Of a stretch of 64,000 nt of DNA, positions 22,528 to 33,054 are shown piece by piece; positions within the stretch are counted from its first letter, which is position 1, and each line of letters begins with the position of its first letter. The position numbers and the translations under genes are program-made. The stretch comes from Nocardioides sp. ChNu-153 (lineage in GTDB: Bacteria; Actinomycetota; Actinomycetes; Propionibacteriales; Nocardioidaceae). The DNA lies in assembly GCF_030466625.1 (NCBI RefSeq), contig NZ_JADEVT010000008.1, positions 98,037 to 162,036 of the forward strand, given 5' to 3'. The notes below the pieces were generated by a model. The model saw nothing but the letters and a program-made list of their open reading frames with translations, was not told the DNA's origin and made no database searches.

Positions 22528-23775
22528 TCAGACCCGTCGGGTGAACCTGAGCTTGCCGGTGCCGAGTGTCTCGGTCAGGTACGTCGGGGCGTGGGCGACG
22601 CGGTGGTGGCGCCAGCACAGCAACCGACCGCGCGTCACCGACGTCCCTCCTCCGCGTGACCAGGGATCGTCGTGGTGGGCCTCGCACCGGTGCGGTGGTG
22701 CGTCACAGTCCTCTGCGGTGCACCCCCCGTCGCGCAGGATCATCGCGATCCGCTGGGGTTTGGTGTGGAACCGCGCGGCCCGGCCCAGGTCCAGGACTTC
22801 GCTCTTCGTGCCCAGCACCGCCGGGACGAGGTCCGCGCCGCAGGCGAGGCGTCGTGCCTCGCCGGGCGAGATGCGGTGGCCGGTGTCGAGCGACGCTGCG
22901 GCCAGGCCGCCGGTGAGGGTGTCGACCGACATCGTCACCACGACCGTCGCGCCGGCTCCGGCGGCGTCGGGGAGGTCGGCGTCACGCATCCGCTCGATGA
23001 GTTCGACGAACGCCTGGCCACGCCGCTCCCAGGCGGGCCGAGCATCAGCCGCGTCGCCATCGCTCCCGGCCCGGAGGTGGCTGCGTCGCGGCGAAGAGAT
23101 GGCGTCGAGCATCTTGGTGAACATCGCCCCGTGCAGCTCCGGCACCGTGAACCGCCCGTGGACACAGCCGTGGCCGTCCTCGCGCATCGTCAACCGGATC
23201 TTCGCGACCGCTTCGCGCTCCTCCTGCGCCAGCAGCTCCGCCTCCCGGGCTTCACCGACAGCGGGCGCGACGACGTCGAGGATCCGCCGGCCCAGGACGC
23301 GCAGGGCCTTGGCGTCGTGCTCGCGGGCGAACCCGACCAGCGTGCGTTCCGCCTCATCCCTGACCTCCGCGGTCACGTCGCCCAGGTCATCCAGCGCCCG
23401 CACCACCACCTCGAGCTGATCGGGCGAGACCGCGCCGGAAGCAGCCGCGGCGGCGAGGACGCCGTACTGCTCGTTCACGGCGACCGCGACACGGACGCGG
23501 CGATGGGCCTCGGCGCGGGTCACCTGGGTGGCGTTCGCGAACCACACCGCGGTCGACGCCGCACCCGTCGCGTCCTCGACGCGCACCTCGCTGGCGTGGG
23601 CCAGGAGCCGCGACTGCAGCGCGGCAAGACGGTTCGCGGCCCGCTCGAGCTCGACGAGGGCCGCGCCCGTCTCGACCGGGCCCAGCGTCAGCAGACCGAG
23701 CTCGAACCCGTCGTCCAGGTCGTCGTGGACGCGCGCGACGACCCCGGCGAGGGGGTGCAGCGCCGTCTCGGTCAT
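22528..23775 (-). CDS. DUF222 / HNH endonuclease-domain protein (13E12 repeat family)
   Basis: The 415-aa protein has an N-terminal helical DUF222 region (about 10-300; RLAALQSRLLAHASEV, ARALHSP-like segments) and a C-terminal HNH nuclease domain: RDGGCTAEDCDAPPHRCEAH, then WSRGGGTSV and LLCWRHHRVAH, with paired Cys and the HH/H residues expected for a zinc-stabilised HNH fold. ATG 23775 fits the family's usual N-terminus. The family includes the REP13E12 proteins of Mycobacterium tuberculosis. It is flanked by perfect inverted repeats and tandem arrays, suggesting a mobile or homing unit. Confidence 0.88.
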   Translation of the reverse strand: MTETALHPLAGVVARVHDDLDDGFELGLLTLGPVETGAALVELERAANRLAALQSRLLAHASEVRVEDATGAASTAVWFANATQVTRAEAHRRVRVAVAVNEQYGVLAAAAASGAVSPDQLEVVVRALDDLGDVTAEVRDEAERTLVGFAREHDAKALRVLGRRILDVVAPAVGEAREAELLAQEEREAVAKIRLTMREDGHGCVHGRFTVPELHGAMFTKMLDAISSPRRSHLRAGSDGDAADARPAWERRGQAFVELIERMRDADLPDAAGAGATVVVTMSVDTLTGGLAAASLDTGHRISPGEARRLACGADLVPAVLGTKSEVLDLGRAARFHTKPQRIAMILRDGGCTAEDCDAPPHRCEAHHDDPWSRGGGTSVTRGRLLCWRHHRVAHAPTYLTETLGTGKLRFTRRV

Positions 23776-23888
23776 AGGTCCATGACACCAGGGACCACCG
23801 ACATTCCTGGGCTCGATCCGCGCCTCTCCACAACTGACGTCTGCGCAGTTCAGAAGGGGTGCGTCGCTGACGACGACTCGCGTGCCCC

Positions 23889-24300
23889 GGTGTGGTTTCG
23901 AGGGCCGCCGGGGCGGCCACCTCAACCACCAAGAGCGCGCGCCGGGCGGCGCGCGGCTCGCGACGACTCGACGCCCCTAGGCGTACAGCGCGCGACGACT
24001 CGGCGTACCCCGGCGCGGTTTCGAGGGCAGCCCGGGGCGGCCACCTCAACCACCAAGAGCGCGCGCCGGGCGGCGCGCGGCTCGCGACGACTCGACGCCC
24101 CTAGGCGTACAGCGCGCGACGACTCGGCGTACCCCGGCGTGGTTTCGAGGGCCGCCGGGGCGGCCACCTCAACCACCAGGAGCGCGCGCGCCGGGCGGCG
24201 CGCGGCTGGCGACGACTCGGCGCCCCTAGGCGTGCGGCTCGCGACGACTCGGCGGCCCTGCGCGTGCAGCTCGCGACGACTCGGCGTACCCGGCGCGCCC
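23889..24300. repeat. Right tandem array, three units of about 123 bp
   Basis: Units begin at 23889, 24012 and 24136. Each has the GTTTCGAGGG...CACCTCAACCACC element, then GAGCGCGCGCCGGGCGGCGC and two or more copies of CGCGACGACTCGRCG around a CCCCTAGGCG. Units 1 and 2 are almost identical; unit 3 is diverged and extended. No coding sequence is supported between the HNH gene start and the methyltransferase end. Confidence 0.85.
23892..23930 (-). repeat. Right 39-bp inverted repeat of the DUF222/HNH unit
   Basis: Begins GTGGTTTCGAGGGCCGCC and ends CACCTCAACCACC; the exact reverse complement of 22469-22507. It is the first part of the first unit of the right tandem array and recurs, with small changes, in the second and third units. 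Confidence 0.85.
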
Positions 24301-24306
24301 GGCCCT

Positions 24307-24981
24307 CTACTCCGCGGCGGCGAAGTGGACGAGCATGCCGCGGTCGAACTGCCGCACCTCGGCGACGCGCAGCGCGCCGGAGGCGACGTCGGGGTGGCCC
24401 TCGAGCGCGGCGAGCTGGTCGACGGGACCGACCTGCAGCACGAGGTGGCCGCCCGGGAGCAGGACGCGCGCGGCATGGGAGACGCAGGCGACGGCGAGGT
24501 CGGTGCCGTCGGGTCCGCCGTCGATGGCGAGCAGGGGGTCCTCGGGGAACTGCCCGACCTCCTCGCGGGGCACCCACGGTGGGTCGGCCAGCACGAGGGG
24601 GTACGTCGGCTCGAGGGGCTCCACGGCGCGGAAGTCGCCCTGCACGACCTCGGAGTCGACGCCGGCAGCGGCCGCGTTGAGGCGGGCGTAGTCGCAGGCG
24701 ACCGGGTCGAGGTCCATCTGCACCAGCGGACGGCCGGCGGTCTTGGCCGCGACGATCCCCATGTGCCCGGCGCCGCAGCACAGCTCGAGGATCGGGCCGG
24801 GCGGGGCGGTGGCGGCGAGCTGCGCCACCCACACCGACTGGGCGACGGTCCACGGCCGCGGCTCCAGAACGCGCCGGTCCCACCGGATGAGCTCGGTCGA
24901 GAAGACGGTGGTGAGCTGCTCCACGCCCTCGGCGGGCGGCGGCCCCGGGGCAGGCTCGACGGACACGGCGTCGCTGGTCAT
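24307..24981 (-). CDS. SAM-dependent methyltransferase, HemK/small-domain type
   Basis: The 224-aa Rossmann-fold protein shows ILELCCGAGHMGIVAAK (motif I, SAM binding), VQMDLDPVACDYARLNA (motif II) and LVLADPPWVPRE (a D-P-P-W motif IV like the N/D-P-P-Y of amino-methylating enzymes). This resembles PrmC/HemK and related methyltransferases, but the N-terminal PrmC helical domain is absent, so the target is unknown. ATG 24981 is chosen over an upstream in-frame start because the extra 26 residues overlap the esterase gene. Confidence 0.75.
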   Translation of the reverse strand: MTSDAVSVEPAPGPPPAEGVEQLTTVFSTELIRWDRRVLEPRPWTVAQSVWVAQLAATAPPGPILELCCGAGHMGIVAAKTAGRPLVQMDLDPVACDYARLNAAAAGVDSEVVQGDFRAVEPLEPTYPLVLADPPWVPREEVGQFPEDPLLAIDGGPDGTDLAVACVSHAARVLLPGGHLVLQVGPVDQLAALEGHPDVASGALRVAEVRQFDRGMLVHFAAAE

Positions 24982-25009
24982 GGGCGCCCGGTACCCGCGC
25001 GACGGCACG

Positions 25010-25993
25010 TCACCCACCTCGCCGACCCCCGCCCGGTACCCCGTCGGCCGCCGCCGCACGCACCAGCTCGCGCAGCTGGCGCCGCGTCCCCGCGGCCTCC
25101 GGCACCGCCCGCGTCATCCACACGTGGAACATGGCCGTCACCTCCCGCACCCGCAGCGTCGCGCCGGCGGCGAGCGCGCGCCGTACCAGCCCGTCGACCG
25201 CCGGCCGCAGGATGTCGTGGTCGCCGATGAACAGCTCGAGCGGCGGCAGGCCGTCGAGGGGCCCGGCGACGGGGCTGACCAGCGGGTCGGCGGGGTCGCG
25301 CGGCCCCGCCCACCACCGGCCGGCCGCGCGCAGCCCGCCCTCCTCCAGCATGGGGTCGGTGGCCTCGAGGTCGCCGACCTCGTCCTCGTCGAGGGTCGCG
25401 TCGAGCCACGGGCACAGCATCACGAGGCGCGCCGGCTGCCGCGGCTGGCCCCGCAGCCGCTGGCCGATCACCAGCGTCAGCGCCCCACCCGCGGAGTCCC
25501 CCATCAGCACCGTGGGGGTGCCGTCGGCGCACGCGTCGCGCACCAGGCCGATCAGGCGGGGCAGCACCTCGTCGACGTCCGCGCCCGGCGCGAGCGGGTA
25601 CGCCGGCACGACGACCTCCGCGGGCGCCGCGGCCAGGGCGCGCACGAGGCGCCAGTAGTCTGCCGTCAGCGGGTGCACGTAGCCACCGCCGTGGAGGTAG
25701 ACCACCCGGGCGACGGGCGCCGTGTCGCGGGGCCGCACCACCCACGTGCGCATCCCGTGCCGCTGCTCCTCGCGCACGTCGAGGCGCCGCCGCGTCCACC
25801 GCGTGGGCGGGGCGTCGCCCTTCCGCTGCAGCGCAAGCGCGTTCTCCCGGGTGTGCTCGGCGCCCGTGAACGCGTCCTTGTCGCGCCCCAGCCACATGCC
25901 GGCCACGTAGAGCCGGGTCCAGGGCGTGGGCGGGCGGTCGTCGACGTCGTGGGTGACGCCGGGCGGCGGGAGGTCGGGACGGGGGGCGCTCAC
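25010..25993 (-). CDS. Alpha/beta hydrolase, hormone-sensitive-lipase-type esterase
   Basis: The 327-aa protein has the HSL/alpha-beta-hydrolase-3 signature: oxyanion-hole YLHGGGYVHP, nucleophile elbow GDSAGG (Ser), Asp in GDHD and His in MFHVWM, all in normal order and spacing. It probably hydrolyses short-chain carboxylic esters in the cytoplasm; no signal peptide is seen. It lies close to the methyltransferase on the same strand, with no obvious shared pathway. Confidence 0.85.
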   Translation of the reverse strand: MSAPRPDLPPPGVTHDVDDRPPTPWTRLYVAGMWLGRDKDAFTGAEHTRENALALQRKGDAPPTRWTRRRLDVREEQRHGMRTWVVRPRDTAPVARVVYLHGGGYVHPLTADYWRLVRALAAAPAEVVVPAYPLAPGADVDEVLPRLIGLVRDACADGTPTVLMGDSAGGALTLVIGQRLRGQPRQPARLVMLCPWLDATLDEDEVGDLEATDPMLEEGGLRAAGRWWAGPRDPADPLVSPVAGPLDGLPPLELFIGDHDILRPAVDGLVRRALAAGATLRVREVTAMFHVWMTRAVPEAAGTRRQLRELVRAAAADGVPGGGRRGG

Positions 25994-26038
25994 ACCTCCC
26001 AGGCTGCCAGCCGGGGCCAGAGCGAGCGGGATCCGTCC

Positions 26039-27124
26039 TCAGTCGGCCCGGGGCGCCGGCGCCAGCTTCTCCGACGACGGCGACGTGGGCGGCGCCTGGT
26101 GCACCGGGAAGGCGGTGGAGGCGACCTCGGCCTCCGTCACGAAGCACATCCGCGCGAAGTCCACCCCGAACGGCGTCAGGTGGATGCTGCGCCGCAGGAT
26201 GCGCGCGAACTTCACGGAGTGCGTCGCGCTCAGCACGTCGGGCTGCGCCTCGACCACCTGGTAGCGCAGCAGGTCGTCGAGCGACTCCGACGACTGCCAC
26301 ACCAGCCCGAGGCGCGAGAGGTTGTTGAGGTACTGCGGCACGAGCTCGACGTACCGCAGCCCGGCCCGCGCTCCGATCATGTTGAGCCCCCGGGCCACGA
26401 GCTGGGAGTTCACCATCCCGACCGGGCCGCCGGTGCGCACGTCGACCGACGGCTGCGGGCCGTCCTTGAGCAGCAGCACGAGGATGCGCGCCTCGTCGGG
26501 CGCGATGTCGGCGAGGATCCGCTCGTACGCCGGGTGGCTGCCCTCGGTGTGCCACACGTCGCGCGACTGCTCCAGCAGCTTCGCGCCCTTCGCGCGCAGC
26601 CGCTGCTCCTCGCTGAGGCGCCGCGAGCCGTGGTGGGTCTCGGGGACGGGCGCCGCGCTCGCCCGCTCCGCCGGGACGCGCGCCTGCGCCTGCGCCACGG
26701 CCTGGGGCAGCGGCGTGCCCGACGAGAGGGCCCGTGCGACGCTCGAGACCAGGGCCGCTGCGTCGTTGAGGTCGCGGGTCAGCTCCGCCGCGGCGTCGGG
26801 GTCGACCATGGCGCGCACGAGCTTGCGGCCGGTCCGCGCGTACGCCGTGACCCCCCACTCCGCGGTGTGGTACGCCGTCGTGGCCGCGATGCGGGCCAGC
26901 CCGGGCAGCGCGTCGACGGCGGGCGCGAGCGAGGCCGGCACCCGGTCGGCGACGACCGCAGGCAGGAACGACGGCACCCGGGCCGGCAGCCGCGGGCGCC
27001 TCGACCGGGAGGGCGCCGGGAGCGCCGGCGTGCCGTCCTCGCGCACCACCTGCTGGCGCGGCGCGCCCCAGCCACCCGACGTGCCCCTGCCCGACGTGCT
27101 GCCGCCCGACGTACCCCTGCTCAC
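26039..27124 (-). CDS. Abi-alpha (DUF4393) family protein, 361 aa
   Basis: A Ser/Gly-rich N-terminus, a hydrophobic-helical middle, and a C-terminal region with ILADIAPDEARILVLLL, YVELVPQYLNNLSRLGLV and IHLTPFGVDFARMCF, the last being the usual end of the Abi-alpha/DUF4393 domain. The family name comes from abortive-infection (phage defence) genes, but many members are uncharacterised. The GTG start at 27124 overlaps the stop of the DUF445 gene (GTGA), so the two are made together. A joint role at the membrane is inference. Confidence 0.65.
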   Translation of the reverse strand: MSRGTSGGSTSGRGTSGGWGAPRQQVVREDGTPALPAPSRSRRPRLPARVPSFLPAVVADRVPASLAPAVDALPGLARIAATTAYHTAEWGVTAYARTGRKLVRAMVDPDAAAELTRDLNDAAALVSSVARALSSGTPLPQAVAQAQARVPAERASAAPVPETHHGSRRLSEEQRLRAKGAKLLEQSRDVWHTEGSHPAYERILADIAPDEARILVLLLKDGPQPSVDVRTGGPVGMVNSQLVARGLNMIGARAGLRYVELVPQYLNNLSRLGLVWQSSESLDDLLRYQVVEAQPDVLSATHSVKFARILRRSIHLTPFGVDFARMCFVTEAEVASTAFPVHQAPPTSPSSEKLAPAPRAD

Positions 27125-28437
27125 CGGCCTCCGACCCCGAACATCCAGAGGTGGAGGAACCCACCCGCTGCGCCCATGATGGCGCCGTGGGCGTAGAGCA
27201 TCCACTCGTCCTCCTTGATCGCGGCCCGCATCATCTCCACGAAGTCGCGCGGCGGCAGCTCCTTGCAGCGCTGGGCGATGAGGCTCTGGATCTTGTCGGA
27301 CTGCCGGGCGCTGAACACGGGGTCCTGGAAGGGGCGCATGGTGCGGCCCACCGCCTCCTGGGCCACCGACTCCTTGATGGTGTCGAAGCGGCTGGTGCCG
27401 ACGGCCACGCGCACCGCACCGCGCGCCGGCCCGATCGCGCCGTCGATCGCGGGCTCCAGCGCCGTCGCGAGCATCTGCCGGGTGCGGTCGCCGCGCGGGC
27501 CGTCGAGCAGGAAGTCGCCGATGCGCTCCAGCGTGATCACGTCCGTCGCGATGTGCCGGGCGTAGATCTCGGCGGCCTCGGACTGGCGGCGCGGGAAGAG
27601 GCCCTGGAAGGTGAAGGGCCCGACCTTGGTGCGCTCCGCAGGGTCGAAGATCAGCCACATGCCGAGCAGGTTGGTCATCCACCCGACGACGACACCCATG
27701 AGCGGCAGCGCCCACCACTGCCCGAAGGCGTGGTCGATGACGGCCACCGGGATGCCCAGCAGGAAGCCGAAGACGAACCCGAAGACCACCATGAGCCGCA
27801 GCTCCTTGGCCCCGAAGTCGCGGAAGATCCGCACGACCAGGTCGGGGTTCTTCTCGAAGTGGTCGATGACCATGATCTTGGGGTCGAGCAGCTGGTCGAT
27901 GTGGATGCCGATCTCCGTCGTCACCCGGCGCACGACCTGCGGCAGCTGGTGCTGCACCCGCTCCACGATCGCGACGCGCACGGGCCGCGGGAGGTCGTGC
28001 CACAGCCGCGGGTGCTCGCGCAGCATCACCTGCTCGACGAGCTCGGGGATCTCGGGGGAGAACATCTCGACGATGTGCTCGGCGATGCGGTCGGGCTCCA
28101 GCTCCTGGTAGAACTCCGCCGGCGTGCCGAGCTTCGCGATCGCCTTGTCGACGGCGATGCTGCCCATCTTGGCGGCGCGCGCGGGCACGATGCCCTGCCA
28201 GCCCAGCCCGCCGCGCAGGAAGCCGGGGATCTCCTGCACCTTGCGCGGCGACGCCGCGGCCAGCTCCTTGAGCCCGGGCACCCGGAAGCCGTGGAAGTGG
28301 GTCGGGGAGAACAGCATCCACAGGCCCGACCAGTTGATCAGCCAGCCCACGACGGCGGTGAAGACGGGGATGGACCAGAAGTGCACCCAGTCCATGTGGG
28401 CGAGGTAGTCACGCAGCCACTCACCTGCAGCGTCCAC
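27121..28437 (-). CDS. DUF445 membrane protein, 438 aa
   Basis: An N-terminal membrane segment (VFTAVVGWLINWSGLWMLF) and two more in the middle (LRLMVVFGFVFGFLLGIPVA; WALPLMGVVVGWMTNLLGMW) carry the paired G-W-(L/M)-(I/T)-N-(W/L) signature of DUF445, which occurs twice. Between and after are long amphipathic helices with P-R repeats (FHGFRVPGLKEL; FTFQGLFPRRQSEAAEIYA). A C-terminal segment (AHGAIMGAAGGFLHLWMFG) re-enters the membrane. GTG 28437 is the start, with an alternative 14 residues in. Function unknown in the family; coupled to the Abi-alpha gene. Confidence 0.8.
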   Translation of the reverse strand: MDAAGEWLRDYLAHMDWVHFWSIPVFTAVVGWLINWSGLWMLFSPTHFHGFRVPGLKELAAASPRKVQEIPGFLRGGLGWQGIVPARAAKMGSIAVDKAIAKLGTPAEFYQELEPDRIAEHIVEMFSPEIPELVEQVMLREHPRLWHDLPRPVRVAIVERVQHQLPQVVRRVTTEIGIHIDQLLDPKIMVIDHFEKNPDLVVRIFRDFGAKELRLMVVFGFVFGFLLGIPVAVIDHAFGQWWALPLMGVVVGWMTNLLGMWLIFDPAERTKVGPFTFQGLFPRRQSEAAEIYARHIATDVITLERIGDFLLDGPRGDRTRQMLATALEPAIDGAIGPARGAVRVAVGTSRFDTIKESVAQEAVGRTMRPFQDPVFSARQSDKIQSLIAQRCKELPPRDFVEMMRAAIKEDEWMLYAHGAIMGAAGGFLHLWMFGVGGR

Positions 28438-28511
28438 GTGTCGACCTCACCCCTCGCGACGTCCTGCCCGGTGCGGGTCGCCGCCCCCGGGTCGTTCTCC
28501 CGCTCGTGCCG

Positions 28512-28530
28512 TTGCGAAGGTTAACCGCAA
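28512..28530. promoter_or_regulatory. AT-richer palindrome in the DUF445 promoter region
   Basis: TTGCG (28512-28516) and CGCAA (28526-28530) flank a perfect GGTTAACC palindrome (28519-28526). It is the least GC-rich spot between the hspR end and the DUF445 start, so it probably marks the DUF445 promoter or its operator. The regulator is unknown. Confidence 0.35.
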
Positions 28531-28576
28531 GTAGCCTCGGCGGACCACGATCGCGAGACCTGGATCACCCGCGGGC

Positions 28577-29026
28577 TCACACGCCGCGGTTGCGCCGCCA
28601 CACGACGAGGGACTGGCTGGGGTCGGCCGGGCGCAGCACGGGCAGGTTCCCCGCGCGGGCGGGGGCGGGCGTCGTACGGCGGGCCGCGACCGCCTGCCGC
28701 AGGGCCTCCCGCGTCGCCTCGAGCTCGGCGACGAGCTCCTCGTTGCGCCGGCGCAACGCGACGAGGTGGTTCTCGAGGTCGAGGATGCGCCGCACCCCCT
28801 CGATGCCGGTGCCGGCGGAGGTGAGCTCGGCGATGTCGCGCAGGCGGTCGATGTCGCGGGCCGAGTAGCGCCGGCCCCCGCCGCCCGTGCGGCCGGGGGT
28901 GATGAGCCCCATCCGCTCGTACGCGCGGAGCGTCTGCGGGTGGAGCCCGGTCAGCTCGGCCGCGACGGAGATGACGAAGACCGCGGCGTCGGGGTCCGGC
29001 CCCGCGGGGCCACCGCGGGCGGCCAT
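28577..29026 (-). CDS. hspR: Heat-shock repressor HspR (MerR family)
   Basis: The 149-aa protein has a MerR-type winged helix-turn-helix: FVISVAAELTGLHPQTLRAY, ERMGLITPGRT, then GGRRYSARDIDRL, followed by a dimerising helix (ENHLVALRRRNEELVAELEA). This is the classical HspR pattern. It is the last gene of the dnaK-grpE-dnaJ-hspR operon, overlapping dnaJ as TGATG with GAGGAG upstream. HspR binds HAIR sites with DnaK as co-repressor; HAIRs are seen before both dnaK and clpB here. The C-terminal tail is basic and Pro/Ala-rich. Confidence 0.93.
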   Translation of the reverse strand: MAARGGPAGPDPDAAVFVISVAAELTGLHPQTLRAYERMGLITPGRTGGGGRRYSARDIDRLRDIAELTSAGTGIEGVRRILDLENHLVALRRRNEELVAELEATREALRQAVAARRTTPAPARAGNLPVLRPADPSQSLVVWRRNRGV

Positions 29027-30198
29027 CACGCCTCCTCGAACAGCCCGGCCCGCAGCGGGCGCCCGGCCATCGCCGCGCGGTAGTTCTCCACGGCCTCGCG
29101 CGCCCCGGCGTCGAGGGTGGCGGGCACCTGCACCTGCACGGTGGCGAGCAGGTCGCCGTTGGTGCCGTCGGCGCGGCGCGCCCCCTTGCCGCGCACCCGG
29201 AAGGTGCGTCCGCTGGGCGTGCCCGGCGGGATGCGCAGCGTGACGGGGCCGCCGCCCAGCGTCGGGACCTTGATCTCCGCGCCGAGCGCGAGCTCGTCGA
29301 AGCCGACGGGCACGTCGAGGGTCAGGTTGTCGTCGCGGCGCCCGAAGAGACGGTGCGGCGAGACCTTCACGGTGACGAACAGGTCGCCCGCCGGGCCACC
29401 GTTCTCGCCCGGGGCGCCCTTGCCGCGCAGGCGGATCCGCTGACCGTCCTTCACGCCCGCCGGGATGCGCGCCTGGATCGTGCGGGCCGACGTGCCGCGG
29501 CCGGTGCCGTGGCAGGTGGGGCACGACTCGTCGTACACGAGCTGGCGGCCGTGGCAGACCGGGCAGGTCTCGTTCATCGAGAACGCGCCGCCCACCGAGC
29601 CGACGACGTAGCCCGCGCCCTCGCACTCCACGCACACGTGGGGCTTGGTGCCGGGCTTGCCGCCGGTGCCGTTGCACGTCGGGCAGGCCGCCTCGCTGGC
29701 CAGGCGCAGCGAGATCGTGACGCCCTCGAGGGCGTCGGTGAAGCTGATGGTCGCGGTGCTCTCGACGTCGGCGCCCTTCGTGGCGCGGCTGCGCGTCTGC
29801 TGGCGCCGGCCCCCGAAGATGTCGCCGAACATGTCGCCGATGCCGCCGGCCCCGCCCGCGCCACCTGCGCCGGCGCGGTCGCGGAGCAGGTCGGAGAGGT
29901 CGAAGCCGCCGAACCCGCCGAACCCGCCGGCGCCGCCCCCGCCGAAGCCCCCGCCGAACCCGCTCGGCATGGCGCGGACCTCGTCGTACTGCTTGCGCTT
30001 GGCCGGGTCCCCGATCACGTCGTAGGCCTCGGCGACCTCCTTGAAGCGGTCGTGCTTCGCCGTGTCGCCCGGGTTGGAGTCGGGGTGGTTGGCGCGCGCC
30101 AGCTTCCGGTAGGCCTTCTTGATGTCGTCGGCCGAGGCGTCCTTCCCGACACCCAGCACCTTGTAGAAGTCCTTCGTCGCCCAGTCGGCGTTGCTCAT
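29026..30198 (-). CDS. dnaJ: Co-chaperone DnaJ
   Basis: The 390-aa type I J-protein has a J-domain (about 9-72) with the HPD motif (ANHPDSN), a Gly/Phe-rich region ([17 protein letters not shown]), a zinc domain with four CxxCxGxG repeats ([32 protein letters not shown]; the third has Arg-Gln in place of the second glycine), and the two C-terminal substrate domains. The zinc domain marks full-length DnaJ1 as found in actinobacterial dnaK operons. A strong hairpin region separates it from grpE. Confidence 0.96.
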   Translation of the reverse strand: MSNADWATKDFYKVLGVGKDASADDIKKAYRKLARANHPDSNPGDTAKHDRFKEVAEAYDVIGDPAKRKQYDEVRAMPSGFGGGFGGGGAGGFGGFGGFDLSDLLRDRAGAGGAGGAGGIGDMFGDIFGGRRQQTRSRATKGADVESTATISFTDALEGVTISLRLASEAACPTCNGTGGKPGTKPHVCVECEGAGYVVGSVGGAFSMNETCPVCHGRQLVYDESCPTCHGTGRGTSARTIQARIPAGVKDGQRIRLRGKGAPGENGGPAGDLFVTVKVSPHRLFGRRDDNLTLDVPVGFDELALGAEIKVPTLGGGPVTLRIPPGTPSGRTFRVRGKGARRADGTNGDLLATVQVQVPATLDAGAREAVENYRAAMAGRPLRAGLFEEA

Positions 30199-30240
30199 CC
30201 GCGCACCTCCTCGTCACTCGTCTCCGACGTCCACCACCCG

Positions 30241-30300
30241 GCCCGCTCGTGCGGGCGGGGTGGGCCGGCCGGGCCGGTACGACGTCGTACCGGCCCGGCC
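30241..30300. promoter_or_regulatory. Two hairpins in the grpE-dnaJ spacer, one a perfect 34-nt palindrome
   Basis: GCCCGC-TCGT-GCGGGC (30241-30256) is followed by a perfect 17-bp-per-arm palindrome at 30267-30300, centred on GGTACGAC/GTCGTACC. The operon's dnaJ and hspR lie downstream, so this is a candidate attenuator, partial terminator or mRNA processing site that would lower dnaJ-hspR output relative to dnaK-grpE. Confidence 0.6.
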
Positions 30301-30306
30301 GTCACC

Positions 30307-30953
30307 TCACTCCGGGTCGACGACCAGCACCTGCGCGGCGCGCACGACGCGCTCGCCGATGCGGTAGCCGGCCTTGGCCACGACCTTCACCGTGGGCACG
30401 GTGACCTCCGGGTCGCTGCCCATGGTCGACAGCGCCTCGTGGAGGTTCGGGTCGAACGCGTCGCCCGGCTCGGCGAACTTCGTCAGGCCCTGCGCCCCGA
30501 CCACCCGCTCCAGCTGGTCGGCGACGGCCTTGAGGCCGCCCTCCAGCGGGGCGTGCTCCCGCGCGCGGTCGATGGTGTCGAGCACCTCGACGACGGGCGC
30601 GAGCACCTTGTACGACGCGTTCTGCGCGAGCAGCTCGCGGTCGCGCTCGACGCGGCGCTTGTAGTTGACGAACTCCGCCTGGAGGCGCTGGAGGTCCGCC
30701 GTGCGCTCCGCCAGCTCCATCCGCGTCACCGCGAGCTCGTCGGCGACGGCCTGGCCGGTCCCCGCCTCGTCGGCGGCACCCGCCTCGGCCGCCTCCCCGG
30801 ACCCGGTGGTCCCGGCGGTCCCGGCGGCCTCGCCGGCCGAGCCGGCCTCGCCACCGGCGAGGCTCGACTCGGTCGGCTCGGCGACCTGCGGCTCGTCCAC
30901 CTCGCCCGAGGGCGACTCGGACGGCGGGCGCTCCTCGTGCGGCTGGTCAGCCG

Positions 30954-30957
<4 letters not shown>
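30307..30957 (-). CDS. grpE: Nucleotide exchange factor GrpE
   Basis: The 216-aa protein exchanges ADP for ATP on DnaK. A long acidic, Ala/Gly/Glu-rich N-terminus (about 75 aa) precedes the coiled-coil ([20 protein letters not shown]) and the beta-domain with [11 protein letters not shown] and [20 protein letters not shown], both conserved. GTG 30957 overlaps the dnaK stop by GTGA, showing translational coupling. Confidence 0.95.
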
Positions 30958-32804
<1,847 letters not shown>

Positions 32805-32953
32805 GTGTTCCTCCTGTGCTGGGGTGCCGGGCTGGGTACCGGGCTGTCTGCGGGACCGGCGTCGAGCCGGGTGCGGACCATCTGCGTCCGACCGCGACCG
32901 ACGCTCCGGGCGTGACTCCCATGGTGCGTCGCCGGGTCGAGTCTCACAAATTT

Positions 32954-32974
32954 CCTGAGCCGACTCAACTCAAC
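32954..32974 (-). promoter_or_regulatory. HAIR operator (HspR site) upstream of dnaK
   Basis: Reads CCTGAGC-N7-ACTCAAC on the + strand: five of seven and six of seven matches to CTTGAGT-N7-ACTCAAG with exact 7-nt spacing. It lies about 150 bp upstream of dnaK and less than 100 bp before the divergent gene, so HspR could affect both. Confidence 0.7.
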
Positions 32975-33054
32975 TTTCGTCGTACCGGTCAACGCAGGTC
33001 GGGCGGGTGGCATTCCCGCCGCGACGCCGTGATCCGGCCCACTACGCTGCCTCC

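Noticed and set aside
22166..24300. The repeats around the HNH gene as a possible CRISPR array
   Set aside because: Repeat blocks are degenerate, vary in length, have no unique spacers of constant size, and no cas gene is near.
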